DNA from: Candidatus Anaeroferrophillus wilburensis
GTDB lineage: Bacteria > Desulfobacterota > Anaeroferrophillalia > Anaeroferrophillales > Anaeroferrophillaceae
Assembly: GCA_016934315.1 (NCBI GenBank)
Contig: JAFGSY010000028.1
Coordinates: 1 to 64,000 of the forward strand
DNA: 64,000 nt
Direction: 5' to 3'
Part shown: positions 27,898 through 38,422 of the stretch, piece after piece
Numbering within the stretch: position 1 is the first letter of the stretch
Layout of the letters: every line of letters begins with the position of its first letter
The notes under the pieces: model-generated
Told to the model about the DNA's origin: nothing
Database searches by the model: none
Seen by the model: only the letters and a program-made list of their open reading frames with translations
Position numbers and translations under genes: made by a program

Positions 27898-29322
27898 CTA
27901 GAGTACCGGTGAGAACACCCGGCAGATATCCTCGGCAAATTCCCGCACCCTGCCCCGCTGCTGGATTTCTTCAAGGCTGACCAGACGGGATGCGGCCATG
28001 ATCCGCTCCACAGCGGCAACCACCTGGCAGACATCGCCCTGGGAGTAAAGAAACATTGCCAGCTCGAAATTGAGCTGAAAGCTGCGGATGTCCATATTGA
28101 CGGTACCCACCACCGCCAGTTGACCATCGATGACAATCATTTTAGCATGGGTCATGCCTGCTTGATAACGATAGAGTTGAACTCCCGCAGCCAGCAGATC
28201 GGGGAGAAAAGAGTTCCCGGCCAGATCCACCAGCGGATGATTCGACCGTTCGGGAATAATCAGACGGACCTCGCGCCCCATACGGGCCGCCAGTTCCAGG
28301 GCCGCTGAGAGAGGTTCGTCAGGAACAAAGTAGGGGCTGACAACCCAGATACTCTTTTCCGCCTGATGCAGCGCCGCCAGAATGCCGGAGTAAAGCGGCC
28401 GGCGCGCCGGAAAAACCGGCCCGTCGGCAACCACCTGGACAATGCTGCCAACCATGTGACTTCCCCCAAGCCCGTGCGCCGGCAGGTTCAGGTCATACGA
28501 TTCGCCGGTGGCATACAGCCAGTCATGCCAAAACACCTGTCTGAGATCGTCAACTCCGCGCCCTTCCATAAAAAACGCCACATCTTTCCAGCGTTTGCGA
28601 TCCCTGGTCGGCCCGAGGTAAGCCTTGGCCAGATTCATGCCTCCCGTAATCGCCCGTTTGCCGTCAACGATGACCATTTTCCGATGATTGCGCAAATTGG
28701 CCGACCAGCGGGTCCGAATCTGCAGCAGCGGCAGAAAAACCCCCACCTGACCGCCGGCATCCCTCAGCGGTTGGACGAACCGCCCCTTGGTGAAAAAACA
28801 ACCAAGCGCATCAAGCAGTAAGCGAACCTTTACCCCCTGCCTGGCTTTAGCCGCCAGCATGGCAACCAGCTTTCGCCCGACATCATCATGTCCGAGGATA
28901 AAGGTTGCGATTTCAATTGATGATTCCGCGTTCCTGATCAGGACGGCCAGCGACTCATACGCCTCGACACCATCATCGACGAGCTGACAACGATTGCCGC
29001 CCACCGGCGAAAATGCCCCGGTCTGCTCCAGTAAACCGGCAACTCGCGAAAGTGGTGGGCTCAAGCTGCCGGCGGGCAGGGAAAAATGCTGCGGGGGGAC
29101 AGCAAGCCTTTCGATTTCACTGATAATTTTTTTTATCCGCTTACCGCCGATAAGGAAGTAGACTGGCACCCCCAGATAGGGTATCAAGCCGATAGCCAGA
29201 ATCCAGGCCAGCGTTGCCCCGGGATGTCGCCGTTCAAGGAGAATCCTGGGGATGAGGATAATGGCCAGCAGATACCCGAGGATCTCAAAAAAATGGACAA
29301 ATGTCCAGTTGGTGACAGTCAT
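27898..29322 (-). CDS. cls: Cardiolipin synthase
   Basis: 474 residues. Two N-terminal membrane helices of the PLDc_N type (FEILGYLLAIILIPRILLE, then ATLAWILAIGLIPYLGVPVY) are followed by two phospholipase D domains with HKD motifs: HRKMVIVDGKRAITGGMNL and HAKMIVIDGQLAVVGTVNMD. The enzyme joins two phosphatidylglycerol molecules (or PG and PE) to make cardiolipin at the inner membrane. The final RVFSPVL is typical of bacterial Cls. It is about 90 bases upstream of lolA. Confidence 0.95.
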   Translation of the reverse strand: MTVTNWTFVHFFEILGYLLAIILIPRILLERRHPGATLAWILAIGLIPYLGVPVYFLIGGKRIKKIISEIERLAVPPQHFSLPAGSLSPPLSRVAGLLEQTGAFSPVGGNRCQLVDDGVEAYESLAVLIRNAESSIEIATFILGHDDVGRKLVAMLAAKARQGVKVRLLLDALGCFFTKGRFVQPLRDAGGQVGVFLPLLQIRTRWSANLRNHRKMVIVDGKRAITGGMNLAKAYLGPTRDRKRWKDVAFFMEGRGVDDLRQVFWHDWLYATGESYDLNLPAHGLGGSHMVGSIVQVVADGPVFPARRPLYSGILAALHQAEKSIWVVSPYFVPDEPLSAALELAARMGREVRLIIPERSNHPLVDLAGNSFLPDLLAAGVQLYRYQAGMTHAKMIVIDGQLAVVGTVNMDIRSFQLNFELAMFLYSQGDVCQVVAAVERIMAASRLVSLEEIQQRGRVREFAEDICRVFSPVL

Positions 29323-29405
29323 CAGCTACCGCAGAGGTATGATCCTTTTCCAGCCCATAGTGAACAGCTGCCATCCCATGAAGCTGCCAGAATCCGATGG
29401 GATCT

Positions 29406-30152
29406 TCAGTTTGCTGGCAGAGAAAAATTCCGGGTGTAAAGAATGCCGCTACTCTTATCAAGAATTTTCAGCACCAGGGATGCGGGAGTTCCCGCTTCAG
29501 CCGGAAAAAAGAGAAAACCATGGGATATTTTGCCGGGCTGGATATCCCGGTTGTCGAGGGATCGGCGGTCAATATCTTCAACAATCCGGTAGTGACTATC
29601 ATCCCGGGCTTCCGAGGTCATGGTACTGCCACCCCCGATAACCGCACCCGCCGCGCCGCCGACCGCCGCGCCTTTGCCAACGGCGGTGCCGACATTTTCG
29701 CCGCTCACTACCCCGATTGCCGCGCCAATGATGGCCCCGGTCACCGCGCCAAGGCTGGCACCTTTGGCCGCCGGCCAGCCAAGCCGGGCCAAGCCGCCCT
29801 TTTTTTCAATCCGCTGATATGCCGTTGCCCCCGGCAGAACATTGAAGGCCCGACCCTCCTGATTCAGCAGCAGGGTCTGTTCGGCATCAATCCAGAAAGC
29901 TTTCGTAGTCTGATTGTCGATAACCACCTGAACCGGCAGCAAGCCGGCCCCGATAACATCGAAACCAAACGCTTCTTTGGCCCGGCTCCGGTCGGCATAA
30001 CTCACAACCCCGATTTCAGCACCATTGACAACCGCCCGGTTGGCCAGTTGGCCAGGCAGCAGGAAACCCACTTCCCTGGTCGGTTGAGAGGCGCAGCCAA
30101 TCACAAACAATATACTGATCAAGGTAACGAGTACAAGACGATATGCTTTCAT
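29406..30152 (-). CDS. Glycine-zipper lipoprotein of unknown function
   Basis: 248 residues. An N-terminal lipoprotein signal (VTLISILFVIGCASQPTREV) places it at the envelope. The middle holds a long glycine-zipper stretch (about 130-175: GASLGAVTGAIIGAAIGVVS, then VGTAVGKGAAVGGAAGAVIG) of the kind that inserts in or packs against membranes. The flanks are beta-rich and do not match a domain I recognise. It sits between ftsH and cls on the same strand. Confidence 0.8.
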   Translation of the reverse strand: MKAYRLVLVTLISILFVIGCASQPTREVGFLLPGQLANRAVVNGAEIGVVSYADRSRAKEAFGFDVIGAGLLPVQVVIDNQTTKAFWIDAEQTLLLNQEGRAFNVLPGATAYQRIEKKGGLARLGWPAAKGASLGAVTGAIIGAAIGVVSGENVGTAVGKGAAVGGAAGAVIGGGSTMTSEARDDSHYRIVEDIDRRSLDNRDIQPGKISHGFLFFPAEAGTPASLVLKILDKSSGILYTRNFSLPAN

Positions 30153-30205
30153 CTTTCATAACCTCCGTTGTTATGCCGGCTGTGCCGGCAGGCAATCTTA
30201 AACAA

Positions 30206-32104
30206 TCAGCTCTCTGATCCAGATGCCTTCTGATCGGCAATAATGGCTGCCACATCATCGCCGGTCAAAACCTCCTTCTCCTCCAGAACGGCGGTCAAAT
30301 GATCCAGCACCGAACGCTTGCTGGTCAGGAGTTCACTGACCAGCCGGTGGGCATCAGCAATGAGCTTGCTGACCTCGGCATCAATCCGCTCAGCGGTTTC
30401 ATCGCTATAATTGCGCTCCTCGCTGATAAGACTCCCTAAGAATGGCGAGATACTTTTTTTACCGAAAGTCCGCGGCCCCAAATCGCTGCTCATCCCATAC
30501 TCACAGACCATTTTATGGGCAATCTCGCTGGCCCGCTCCAAGTCATTCTGGGCACCGGTGGAAACATCACTGAAAGCCAGCTCTTCAGCAACCCGCCCGC
30601 CCAGGAGGACAGCAATCTGGTCAAGCAACTCATTCCTGGTGGCAAGAAATTTCTCCTTGACCGGCAGCTGAAGAGTATACCCTAAAGCCCCAATTCCCCG
30701 GGGAATGATAGATACTTTATGGACCGGCTCGCCGCTGGACACCGACATGGCCACCAGAGCATGGCCGGCCTCATGATAGGCAACCCGGTGCTTTTCCTCT
30801 TTCCCGAGAGAATTGCGTTTTTTCTCGGGACCGGCCAAAATCCGCTCAATGGCATCCTCGAAATCCTTGGTGGTCACCGCGGGCTGATTTCGCCGGGCAG
30901 CCAGAATAGCCGCTTCATTGGCAATATTGGCCAGATCAGCACCCACCAGCCCCGGTGTTCGCCGGGCAATCAGATGCAAATCGACATTGTCCGCCAACGC
31001 AAGGCCGCGGGTATGAATGCTCAGGATATCTTCACGCCCCTGCAAATCAGGCTTGTCAACCACAATTTGCCGGTCAAAGCGCCCGGACCGCAGCAGGGCT
31101 TTATCAAGAATTTCCGGCCGATTGGTCGCCGCCAGCACTACGACTCCCTTACTGGTGTCGAAGCCGTCAATTTCCACCAGCAGCTGGTTCAGGGTCTGCT
31201 CCCGTTCATCGTGGCCGCCCATGGCCATCTGGCCACCCCGCTGGCGGCCGATGGCATCCAATTCATCGATAAAAATAATGCAGGGAGCCTTCTGGCGGGC
31301 CTGGTCAAAAAGATCACGAACCCTGGCCGCCCCGACACCGACAAACATTTCGATAAATTCTGAGCCACTGATGCTGAAAAAGGGTACTCCCGCCTCACCG
31401 GCTACCGCTTTGGCCAGCAAGGTTTTGCCGGTTCCCGGCGGGCCCACCAGCATAACCCCTTTCGGCATATGGCCGCCGAGACGCTGAAAATGCTGGGGGT
31501 TGCGCAGAAACTCGATAACCTCCTGCAGCTCCAGCTCCGCCTCTTCAACCCCGGCAACATCGTCAAAATTTACCTCTGCATGCTCATTGGCATGGATTTT
31601 TGCCTTATGTTTGCCAATGTTGAGAAAATTCCCCCCCATGGATCCCAGCCGCCGGGAGAGAAAGCCCCAGACGGCAAAAATAAAAATCATTGGCAGTATC
31701 CAGCCCACCAGAAAATCCCGCAGCCAGTTGTCACTATAGCGGACCGAGTATTTGACCCCATGCTGGTGCAGCTGGTCAACCAATTCACTATCGGCAAGCA
31801 GCACGGTGGCAAACGCCTTGGGACGGCCCCGCTCATCCTGGATTTTCAGGGTGCCGACAATCCGTTTTTCACTGACGACGCACTCGGCAACCTGGTTGGT
31901 CCGCAAATATTCCTGAAACTGGCTGTAGGGAATTTCCTGCCGCTGGGGAGTGAGGGAAGACTGAAAAAAATAGAAGAAGAGAAAGACCACCAGGAAATAA
32001 AGCAGGCTGAAATTCCAGGGGCTTTGCCAGCGCGACTGCTCCCGGGGCTTATTGATCTCGATGTCCGGTTCCGGCGTTTTCAAACGAAATGCTTTCTTTG
32101 GCAT
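30206..32104 (-). CDS. ftsH: ATP-dependent zinc metalloprotease FtsH
   Basis: 632 residues. Two membrane helices flank a periplasmic domain (residues about 30-140); then the AAA domain with Walker A GPPGTGKT, Walker [12 protein letters not shown], the pore motif MFVG, and the second region of homology ([20 protein letters not shown]); then the zinc protease domain with [10 protein letters not shown]. It degrades damaged or unassembled membrane proteins and some cytosolic regulators. HflKC, its modulators, are encoded 5 kb away in this window. It follows the P-type ATPase gene by 61 bases. Confidence 0.97.
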   Translation of the reverse strand: MPKKAFRLKTPEPDIEINKPREQSRWQSPWNFSLLYFLVVFLFFYFFQSSLTPQRQEIPYSQFQEYLRTNQVAECVVSEKRIVGTLKIQDERGRPKAFATVLLADSELVDQLHQHGVKYSVRYSDNWLRDFLVGWILPMIFIFAVWGFLSRRLGSMGGNFLNIGKHKAKIHANEHAEVNFDDVAGVEEAELELQEVIEFLRNPQHFQRLGGHMPKGVMLVGPPGTGKTLLAKAVAGEAGVPFFSISGSEFIEMFVGVGAARVRDLFDQARQKAPCIIFIDELDAIGRQRGGQMAMGGHDEREQTLNQLLVEIDGFDTSKGVVVLAATNRPEILDKALLRSGRFDRQIVVDKPDLQGREDILSIHTRGLALADNVDLHLIARRTPGLVGADLANIANEAAILAARRNQPAVTTKDFEDAIERILAGPEKKRNSLGKEEKHRVAYHEAGHALVAMSVSSGEPVHKVSIIPRGIGALGYTLQLPVKEKFLATRNELLDQIAVLLGGRVAEELAFSDVSTGAQNDLERASEIAHKMVCEYGMSSDLGPRTFGKKSISPFLGSLISEERNYSDETAERIDAEVSKLIADAHRLVSELLTSKRSVLDHLTAVLEEKEVLTGDDVAAIIADQKASGSES

Positions 32105-32165
32105 CGTACAATCCTTTGCGGCGGTTTACTGATCGCTGAAAGATACTATAACAACATCAGGCTGC

Positions 32166-34838
32166 CTAAACAAGATTTTTCCGCCGGTTCAGCCGCCACT
32201 TGTCCATTTCAACTCCGACAATAATCGATGTCGCTGCCAGAATAATCAGACCCATGTCACCCACCGTCAACGGCACAGTCCTGAAAATCCACTGGAACAT
32301 GGGCACATAGAGTACCACCAACTGGGCGAAAAATGCGGCAATAAGACTGTAAAAAAGAAAGGGGTTACCAAACGGATTCAGCTGAAAAACGGACTTCTCT
32401 TCAGAGCGGCAGTTGGCAGCCTGGTAAAACTGAAAAAAGACCATGGTCGTCAGGGCAACCGTCCTGGCCTTTTCCAACGCCATTCCCAGTCGGAGATAGG
32501 TGAAGAACATGAGGACGGTGCCGGCAGCCATAATCAAACCCATGATGACAATCCGCCGGATCATCAGGGGAGAGATAATTCCCTCGGTGGGCCGGCGCGG
32601 TTGGCGCAGCAAGACTCCCGGCTCTCCCGGCTCAAAGGCAAGGGCAACATCCTGAAGCCCGTTGGTCACCAGATTGAGCCAGAGAATCTGAGCCGGGTTG
32701 TAGGGAATCGGCAGACCCAGGAGGGAGGTGGCCAAAATGGCCACCAGCTCGCCAAAGCCACAGGATACCAGAAAAAGGGTCACTTTCCTGATATTATCGT
32801 AGACTACCCGACCTTCTTCCACCGCCGCAAAAATGCTGGCGAAGTTGTCATCCACCAGCACCATATCGGCGGCTTCCTTGGCTACATCCGTCCCGGTCCG
32901 CCCCATGGCGATACCGATATGGGCCGCTTTTAAGGCCGGAGCATCGTTGACCCCATCGCCGGTAACCGCCACCACCTCACCATGGCGCAACAACTGATGG
33001 GTAATCCGCAGCTTATGCTGGGGGGTAACCCGGGCAAAAACCGACACCGATTCCAAGCGGTTGAAGAGTTCATCATCATCCATCTTTTCCAGCTGCTTGC
33101 CGGTCAACACCTGGGGATCGGGACCACCAATCCCCAGTTTGCCGGCAACCGCCACCGCGGTAACCGCATGGTCACCAGTAATCATGATGGTTTTGATGCC
33201 AGCCCGACGGCAGCCGGCAACCGCCTCCTGGACTTCCATGCGCGGGGGATCGATCATCCCCTGCAGACCGGCAAAAAGAAATCCCCCATCGACCATGGCG
33301 TGGGTCGGCTCTTCAAGATCGGGAGCAACTTCCTTGGCCGCCATTGCCAGCACCCTCAGCCCCAGACCGGCAAATCGCTCGGCAGTCTGCAGAACGGCCT
33401 GACGGTCAAAAATATCTCCCACACTATCCGCCCCGCATCTGGCAAGAACAATCTCGGGAGCGCCTTTCAAAAAGAGCAGTTTTTTCTCCCCCTGCCGATG
33501 CAGGGTAGCCATGTAACCATATTCAGATTCAAAAGGCAGCATGGCCACCAGGGGATAGCGCTGCTGTTCCGCTTCAACAGCCAAACCAGCTTTCATGGCG
33601 GCAACGATCAGCGCCCCTTCCGTGGGGTCGCCATCAACTTTATACTGCTCTGCCTCCCGATACAATTGGGATTCGTTACACAACAACCCAATGCGCAGAA
33701 GGGTTCGCAACGGCTCATGTTCAGCCAGCAGCGGATCAACCGGCAACGCATCACACAGGAGTTCACCCGAAGGTTCATAGCCGCTGCCGGTCATTTCATA
33801 CACATGGCCCCCGGCAAAAAGACGATTAACGGTCATTTCATTCCTGGTCAAGGTGCCGGTTTTATCGGAACCGATGACCGTCGTGCTGCCCAGAGTTTCC
33901 ACTGCCGGCAGTTTCCGGACAATGGCTTGGCGCTTGGCCATCCGGGCAACACCGATGGCCAAGGCAATGGTCACCGCCACCGGCAGTCCTTCAGGAATGG
34001 CGGAAACAGCGGTGGCCACCGCCACAATAAACATCTCGGCAAGGCTTATTCCATGGAACAGGCCGATAAGAAAAACCAGCAGCGACATGCCTACAATTAC
34101 CACGGCCAACCGCCGGGCAAAACGCTCCAAATGCATCTGCAGAGGAACCTTTACATAGGCAGCCTCCCGGACCTCCTCCGCTATCCGGCCAAGGGCCGTC
34201 TGGAGTCCGGTGGCCACCACAATCCCCCGGGCCCGGCCGCTGACCACCGTGGTCCCCGTGAAGGCCATATTCAGCTGATCGCCGGGTGACAGGTTGTCGT
34301 AACTGATGGCAGCATTCAGCTTATCCACCGGCACCGATTCACCGGTCAACATTGATTCATCAATACGCAGCTGCAGGGTTTTCATCAGCCGCAAATCGGC
34401 AGGCACCTTGTTGCCGGAGGTTAGAAGCACCAGGTCACCAGGAACCAGGCTGCTGCTGTCGACCTCCTGTTCCAGGCCATCACGCACTACCCGGGCCCGG
34501 GGCACCAGCATTTTTTTCAGTGCCCTGACGCTCTCCTCAGCTTTAAATTCCTGCAGGTAACCGATGATCCCGTTGAGGATCACCACTGCCATGATCACCC
34601 CGGTATCAACATATTCAGCCAGTAATGCGGTCACCAGGGCCGCAATGAGAAGGATGTAGATGAGCGGGCTTTTAAACTGATGCACGGCAATGACAAAACG
34701 TTTCACCTGCTCCTCAGCCTGGAGCTGATTGGGACCATAGTGCTGCAGACGGCGGCCGATCTCTTCACCCGAAAGACCATTGGCTGTCGTCTGCAGAGCG
34801 GCAAGCACTCCCTCAACTTCCTGCTGGTACCATTCCAT
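32166..34838 (-). CDS. P-type cation-transporting ATPase (P2A-like)
   Basis: 890 residues from the ATG at 34838 (MEWYQQEVEGVLAALQ), with GGGGAGAGGG upstream; the frame beyond that point lies in the dispersed repeat. Domain order is that of Ca-type pumps: cation_ATPase_N, actuator with MLTGESVPVDK, PEGLPVAVTIALAIG in M4, phosphorylation site SDKTGTLTRNEMT, hinge VAVTGDGVNDAPALKAAHIG and a C-terminal six-helix domain. The M6 stretch reads NLVTNGLQDVALAFEPGE where Ca pumps usually have NLVTDGLP, so the ion (Ca, Mn or other) is uncertain. It precedes ftsH. Confidence 0.92.
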   Translation of the reverse strand: MEWYQQEVEGVLAALQTTANGLSGEEIGRRLQHYGPNQLQAEEQVKRFVIAVHQFKSPLIYILLIAALVTALLAEYVDTGVIMAVVILNGIIGYLQEFKAEESVRALKKMLVPRARVVRDGLEQEVDSSSLVPGDLVLLTSGNKVPADLRLMKTLQLRIDESMLTGESVPVDKLNAAISYDNLSPGDQLNMAFTGTTVVSGRARGIVVATGLQTALGRIAEEVREAAYVKVPLQMHLERFARRLAVVIVGMSLLVFLIGLFHGISLAEMFIVAVATAVSAIPEGLPVAVTIALAIGVARMAKRQAIVRKLPAVETLGSTTVIGSDKTGTLTRNEMTVNRLFAGGHVYEMTGSGYEPSGELLCDALPVDPLLAEHEPLRTLLRIGLLCNESQLYREAEQYKVDGDPTEGALIVAAMKAGLAVEAEQQRYPLVAMLPFESEYGYMATLHRQGEKKLLFLKGAPEIVLARCGADSVGDIFDRQAVLQTAERFAGLGLRVLAMAAKEVAPDLEEPTHAMVDGGFLFAGLQGMIDPPRMEVQEAVAGCRRAGIKTIMITGDHAVTAVAVAGKLGIGGPDPQVLTGKQLEKMDDDELFNRLESVSVFARVTPQHKLRITHQLLRHGEVVAVTGDGVNDAPALKAAHIGIAMGRTGTDVAKEAADMVLVDDNFASIFAAVEEGRVVYDNIRKVTLFLVSCGFGELVAILATSLLGLPIPYNPAQILWLNLVTNGLQDVALAFEPGEPGVLLRQPRRPTEGIISPLMIRRIVIMGLIMAAGTVLMFFTYLRLGMALEKARTVALTTMVFFQFYQAANCRSEEKSVFQLNPFGNPFLFYSLIAAFFAQLVVLYVPMFQWIFRTVPLTVGDMGLIILAATSIIVGVEMDKWRLNRRKNLV

Positions 34839-34861
34839 CGTTTTGCACCCTCTCCCCTTTT

Positions 34862-35024
34862 GATGGCTGCACAACAATTTCACCTTCTTCGTTGAGCCAC
34901 AACCTTCGTCACTGGGTTGTCCTTTTATATGCGCCTCATTTTCAGATTTTGCTTGCCTCGACTCTGGAGCCGTCAACGGTGCCATCCAGTTTTTGAAGCG
35001 TTTTATCAGCTGTTACGAGTTCAT
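34862..35024. repeat. 163-bp dispersed repeat, copy 2 (MITE-like)
   Basis: Second copy of the element at 12556-12719, same orientation. The left end GATGGCTGCACAACAAT and the right end (read inward GAACTCGTAACAGC) form imperfect inverted repeats. Internal blocks CAACCTTCGTCA, TTTGCTTGCCTCGA, GGTGCCATCC and TTACGAGTTCAT are shared with copy 1. It fills most of the gap between the start of the P-type ATPase and the divergent OmpA lipoprotein gene. No coding function is seen. Confidence 0.75.
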
Positions 35025-35132
35025 AACGTTTCATAGTGGCAATGTTATAATTTCCAGCTTAACAGATCAGCCTGAAATGGCAAGATCAGATACTTGTTGG
35101 CAAATGATGGCAACCGTTGTTGTATAAATAAT

Positions 35133-35160
35133 TTGACTTTTGCAAACCTCAGGGTATGAT
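35133..35160 (+). promoter_or_regulatory. Candidate sigma70-type promoter of the VWA/OmpA lipoprotein gene
   Basis: TTGACT (35133-35138), a 16-base spacer and TATGAT (35155-35160). It would give a leader of about 33 bases before the ATG at 35200, which has a strong AAGGAGGG. Only one mismatch per hexamer from consensus. Confidence 0.5.
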
Positions 35161-35199
35161 TACTTACATGGTGAAATTCTAGAACTAAGGAGGGAAATG

Positions 35200-36369
35200 A
35201 TGAAACGATTCGTATGGTGTTTAGGATTGCTGGGAATAGTGCTGCTCACCGGCTGTTTTCAGGGCGCTACCAAAAAACCGGCCCCCGTGACCATGACACC
35301 TTTGTCAATGACCGGCTATCAACTGAAAGTCAACGCGTTCCATGTGCTGACCGATGTTTCCAACTCAATGGCAGACCCTTATCAGGGCTACGTTAAGCAG
35401 GATCTTGCCAAAGCTATTCTGACCTCCCTGAACCAGGGAATCCCTGAAGCCAGGCTGGATGGCGGTCTGCGCTCGTTCGGCAAACCAGGAGATGCAACCA
35501 CCTCCCTGCTAACCCCAATCAGCACCTATGACCGGACGGCATATCAGCAGCTGATTGATTCTTTGACAGCCACAAGCGGCAACACCCCCATGGAAGCCGG
35601 CATCAACGCTACTCATGATGATTTTGCCAATGTTGCCGGCCAGACAGCCCTGATCATTGTCAGCGATGCCCTGCCCTACCCGAAAGAGGACAACGACCCG
35701 GCGGCCGCCGTCAGGAAGCTGAAGGCCACCTATGGCTCCCGGCTCTGCATCTATCCCATCCTGGTCGGCAACGACCCCGGCGGCCGCGCCCTACTGGAAG
35801 CCATGATCAAGGAAAGCGGCTGCGGCTTCGTTACCAATGGCGGCGACCTGATGGATCAGGGAAAGATGAAGCAGTTTATCATTGATGTCTTTTTACGGAA
35901 GGCGCCGCCGGCTCCGAAGCCAATGCCGTCTCCGAAACCCGCACCGCCGCTGGACAGCGATGGTGATGGCGTTCTCGACCGCGACGATGCCTGCCCCAAC
36001 ACTCCTAGGGGCGCACCGGTGAACGCCCGCGGATGCTGGTACATCAAAGGCCTGAATTTTGACACTGACAAAGCAGTCATCAAATCCCAGTACGAACCGG
36101 CCCTGAACGAAGCAGTGGTCATTTTACGGGCCAATCCACAAATCACTATTGAAATCAAGGGTTATACCGACAGCCAGGGCAGCGAAAAGTATAATCAGGG
36201 TTTGTCGGAAAGACGGGCACTGGCAGTGGAAACCTATTTCAAAAATGCCGGCATCGCCGCCAGCCGGATGATCTCAAACGGCTATGGCGAGAGCAATCCG
36301 CTGGCCGACAATACCACCAGCAGCGGCCGGGCCGCCAACCGCAGAGTGGTCATCGACGTCAAAGAATAA
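35200..36369 (+). CDS. Lipoprotein with VWA-like and OmpA peptidoglycan-binding domains
   Basis: 389 residues from the ATG at 35200, six bases after AAGGAGGG; an adjacent ATG at 35197 is too close. A lipobox (GIVLLTGCF) anchors it. Residues about 45-250 resemble a von Willebrand A fold with a full MIDAS motif DVSNS (VLTDVSNSMADPY). Then come a Pro/Lys linker, one thrombospondin-3-like calcium repeat (DSDGDGVLDRDDACPNTPRG) and an OmpA-like domain (NFDTDKAVI, EIKGYTDSQGSEKYNQGLSE, GYGESNPLADN) for peptidoglycan contact. It is likely an outer-membrane lipoprotein linking a binding domain to the cell wall. Its ligand is unknown. It is monocistronic, with its own terminator. Confidence 0.9.
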   Translation: MKRFVWCLGLLGIVLLTGCFQGATKKPAPVTMTPLSMTGYQLKVNAFHVLTDVSNSMADPYQGYVKQDLAKAILTSLNQGIPEARLDGGLRSFGKPGDATTSLLTPISTYDRTAYQQLIDSLTATSGNTPMEAGINATHDDFANVAGQTALIIVSDALPYPKEDNDPAAAVRKLKATYGSRLCIYPILVGNDPGGRALLEAMIKESGCGFVTNGGDLMDQGKMKQFIIDVFLRKAPPAPKPMPSPKPAPPLDSDGDGVLDRDDACPNTPRGAPVNARGCWYIKGLNFDTDKAVIKSQYEPALNEAVVILRANPQITIEIKGYTDSQGSEKYNQGLSERRALAVETYFKNAGIAASRMISNGYGESNPLADNTTSSGRAANRRVVIDVKE

Positions 36370-36390
36370 CACTGTCTAGCAACAACAGCG

Positions 36391-36430
36391 CAACAGGGCT
36401 GCCGGCACTCACCGGCAGCCCTGTTGTTTC
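36391..36430 (+). terminator. Intrinsic terminator after VWA/OmpA gene
   Basis: A 15-bp perfect stem: CAACAGGGCTGCCGG (36391-36405) and CCGGCAGCCCTGTTG (36412-36426) around a 6-base loop, followed by TTTC. It lies 21 bases after the stop. The T run is short, but the stem is unusually strong, and it also faces the end of the convergent selB. Confidence 0.8.
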
Positions 36431-36478
36431 ATGAGGGCTTCTCAATCTGGCAGCCAGGACATGCCGGCTAAGGCAGGC

Positions 36479-38389
36479 CTATTTCCACAACACCCGGACA
36501 TCACCCTCCCGCCGGGTCACTTTAGAAACATCAAGGCATTCAATCAGGGGGATAATATATTTGCGGGTCAGACCGACCATCTCCTTAAACTGGAGGGTGG
36601 TTAACTCCCGCTCTTGTTCAAAGTAGCGGACAACGGTAGACTTCAACTGTTCAAAGTGATTGCGGGAGATATAGCACCCTTCCCGCACCCGAATCAGCTC
36701 ACCCTCTTTTTCCAGCATCCTGACCATGGTTTTCATCTCAGCCTCCGAGGCTCCGAACTGGGCACACAGCTCACGGAAATCAGGAAACTGCAGCCCGGCC
36801 TGCTGGAAGGCCTGGCGGAGCTGCTCTTTCAGCCGCTGTTCATCGGCCGCCAACCGTACCTGATGGTCAGGCATCCTGATAATCTCCTGTTCCAGAACCA
36901 GCCGTTGTTCCTTGATACTCCGCTGCATGATGCTGGTAAAGAGGGATTGGCCGAGCTGCATGCGGGATTTGAGCTCTTCCTTAAGGATGCCGGGCTTTAC
37001 CGGATGCTGCTGATGGTAAGCAGCAACCAGATTTTCAAGTTTCTCCTTCAACTGAACAAACCAACGCCCACTAATGTAGGCCTGACGGTCCACATCGTAT
37101 CTGACCACCTCGCCGGTTGAACTCATCTCATCCAGAAGTGTCTTAAGCTGTTTGTGGGAAAGGTTTACCCGGCCGGCCAGTTCAACCATGGCAAGGCCCT
37201 TGATACCTGCATCATCGATCAAGATGGCAATCACTTGGGGCATCTGCCCCTGGCGCAGCTGCTCAAGAGTCGGCGACAGCTGTTCATACTCTTTCAGGCG
37301 ATGTTTTTGCGGCCGGGGATTGAGCACCCTCCCCCCACCCATGGTTTCCTGCCAAGCAAAGCTGCGCAGCACCAGGCGATCCCCATAGAGCACCACGGTG
37401 GGAAAATCCAGCCGCACCTGGACGAACCCCGATTCACCGGGATTAATCACCTTACCCGAAAGGACAACCACCGTTGCCATAATGGCTGCCGTACCACAAT
37501 GGACCATCATCTTGCTGCGCGGCTTCAAAGGCACTGAAGCACCTGGCAAATGATGGTAATAGATATCAATCATCGATGTGGGCTGCAGCGTATGAGGATG
37601 TGCCAGGACCTCACCGCGGACAATCAGCGATTTTTCCAAACCCTGGAGATTGATCGCCGTCCGCTCACCGGCAGCAGCTGTTTCCCGGCTGCTGCCATAG
37701 GTCTGCACCCCCCTGACCTTGCTGGTCAGTCCGCCGGGCAGCAGAACCACCTGATCGCCGACGGTTACCGTCCCGGAAAGAGTGGTTCCGGTAACCACGG
37801 TCCCAAAACCCTTCATAACAAAGGCACGGTCAACCGGCAGCCGAAAAGGCCCGCCTACCGGCCGGTCAACGGTTTCAGCTGCCAGCTTCATCAACTCACG
37901 GAGCAATGCTTCAATGCCTGCACCGGTGGTCGCCGACACCGGCAGGATGGGTGCCTCAGCAAGAAAGGTCCCGGCAACCACCTTCCTGACATCATCGATA
38001 ACCAGCTCTCGCCATTCATCATCCACCAGATCAGTCTTACTGAGGACTACCAGCCCCTTTTCAACCCCCAGCAGCCGGCAGATATCAAGGTGTTCCCGGG
38101 TCTGGGGCATCACCCCTTCATCAGCAGCAATCAACAGGGCCACCAGATCAATGCCGCCAACCCCGGCAACCATATTTTTAATGAATCGCTCATGGCCGGG
38201 AACATCAACAATACCCAAAGACTGGCCATCGGGAAGATCCAGATGGGCAAATCCCAATTCAATGGTGATTCCCCGCTTCTTTTCCTCCAGCAGCCGGTCA
38301 GTGTCGGTCCCGGTCAGCACTTTGACCAGGGTGGTCTTGCCATGATCAACATGACCCGCGGTTCCCAGAATAACCCGTTTATGATGCAT
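36479..38389 (-). CDS. selB: Selenocysteine-specific translation elongation factor SelB
   Basis: 636 residues, full length. An EF-Tu-like GTPase domain ([34 protein letters not shown], then SKTDLVDD) is followed by beta-barrel domains and four C-terminal winged-helix domains that bind the SECIS hairpin. SelB delivers Sec-tRNA to UGA codons in selenoprotein mRNAs, so the organism very likely makes selenoproteins such as formate dehydrogenase or glycine reductase. No selA, selD, tRNA-Sec or obvious selenoprotein gene is in this window. It lies 33 bases after the ABC-2 permease gene. Confidence 0.97.
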   Translation of the reverse strand: MHHKRVILGTAGHVDHGKTTLVKVLTGTDTDRLLEEKKRGITIELGFAHLDLPDGQSLGIVDVPGHERFIKNMVAGVGGIDLVALLIAADEGVMPQTREHLDICRLLGVEKGLVVLSKTDLVDDEWRELVIDDVRKVVAGTFLAEAPILPVSATTGAGIEALLRELMKLAAETVDRPVGGPFRLPVDRAFVMKGFGTVVTGTTLSGTVTVGDQVVLLPGGLTSKVRGVQTYGSSRETAAAGERTAINLQGLEKSLIVRGEVLAHPHTLQPTSMIDIYYHHLPGASVPLKPRSKMMVHCGTAAIMATVVVLSGKVINPGESGFVQVRLDFPTVVLYGDRLVLRSFAWQETMGGGRVLNPRPQKHRLKEYEQLSPTLEQLRQGQMPQVIAILIDDAGIKGLAMVELAGRVNLSHKQLKTLLDEMSSTGEVVRYDVDRQAYISGRWFVQLKEKLENLVAAYHQQHPVKPGILKEELKSRMQLGQSLFTSIMQRSIKEQRLVLEQEIIRMPDHQVRLAADEQRLKEQLRQAFQQAGLQFPDFRELCAQFGASEAEMKTMVRMLEKEGELIRVREGCYISRNHFEQLKSTVVRYFEQERELTTLQFKEMVGLTRKYIIPLIECLDVSKVTRREGDVRVLWK

Positions 38390-38422
38390 CTATCTCCTCA
38401 CTGTTAACTGCTGCAGCAAAAA

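Noticed and set aside
32982-34289. 435-residue open frame on the + strand
   Set aside because: Antisense shadow of the P-type ATPase; Asn/Gly/His-rich composition typical of such shadows.
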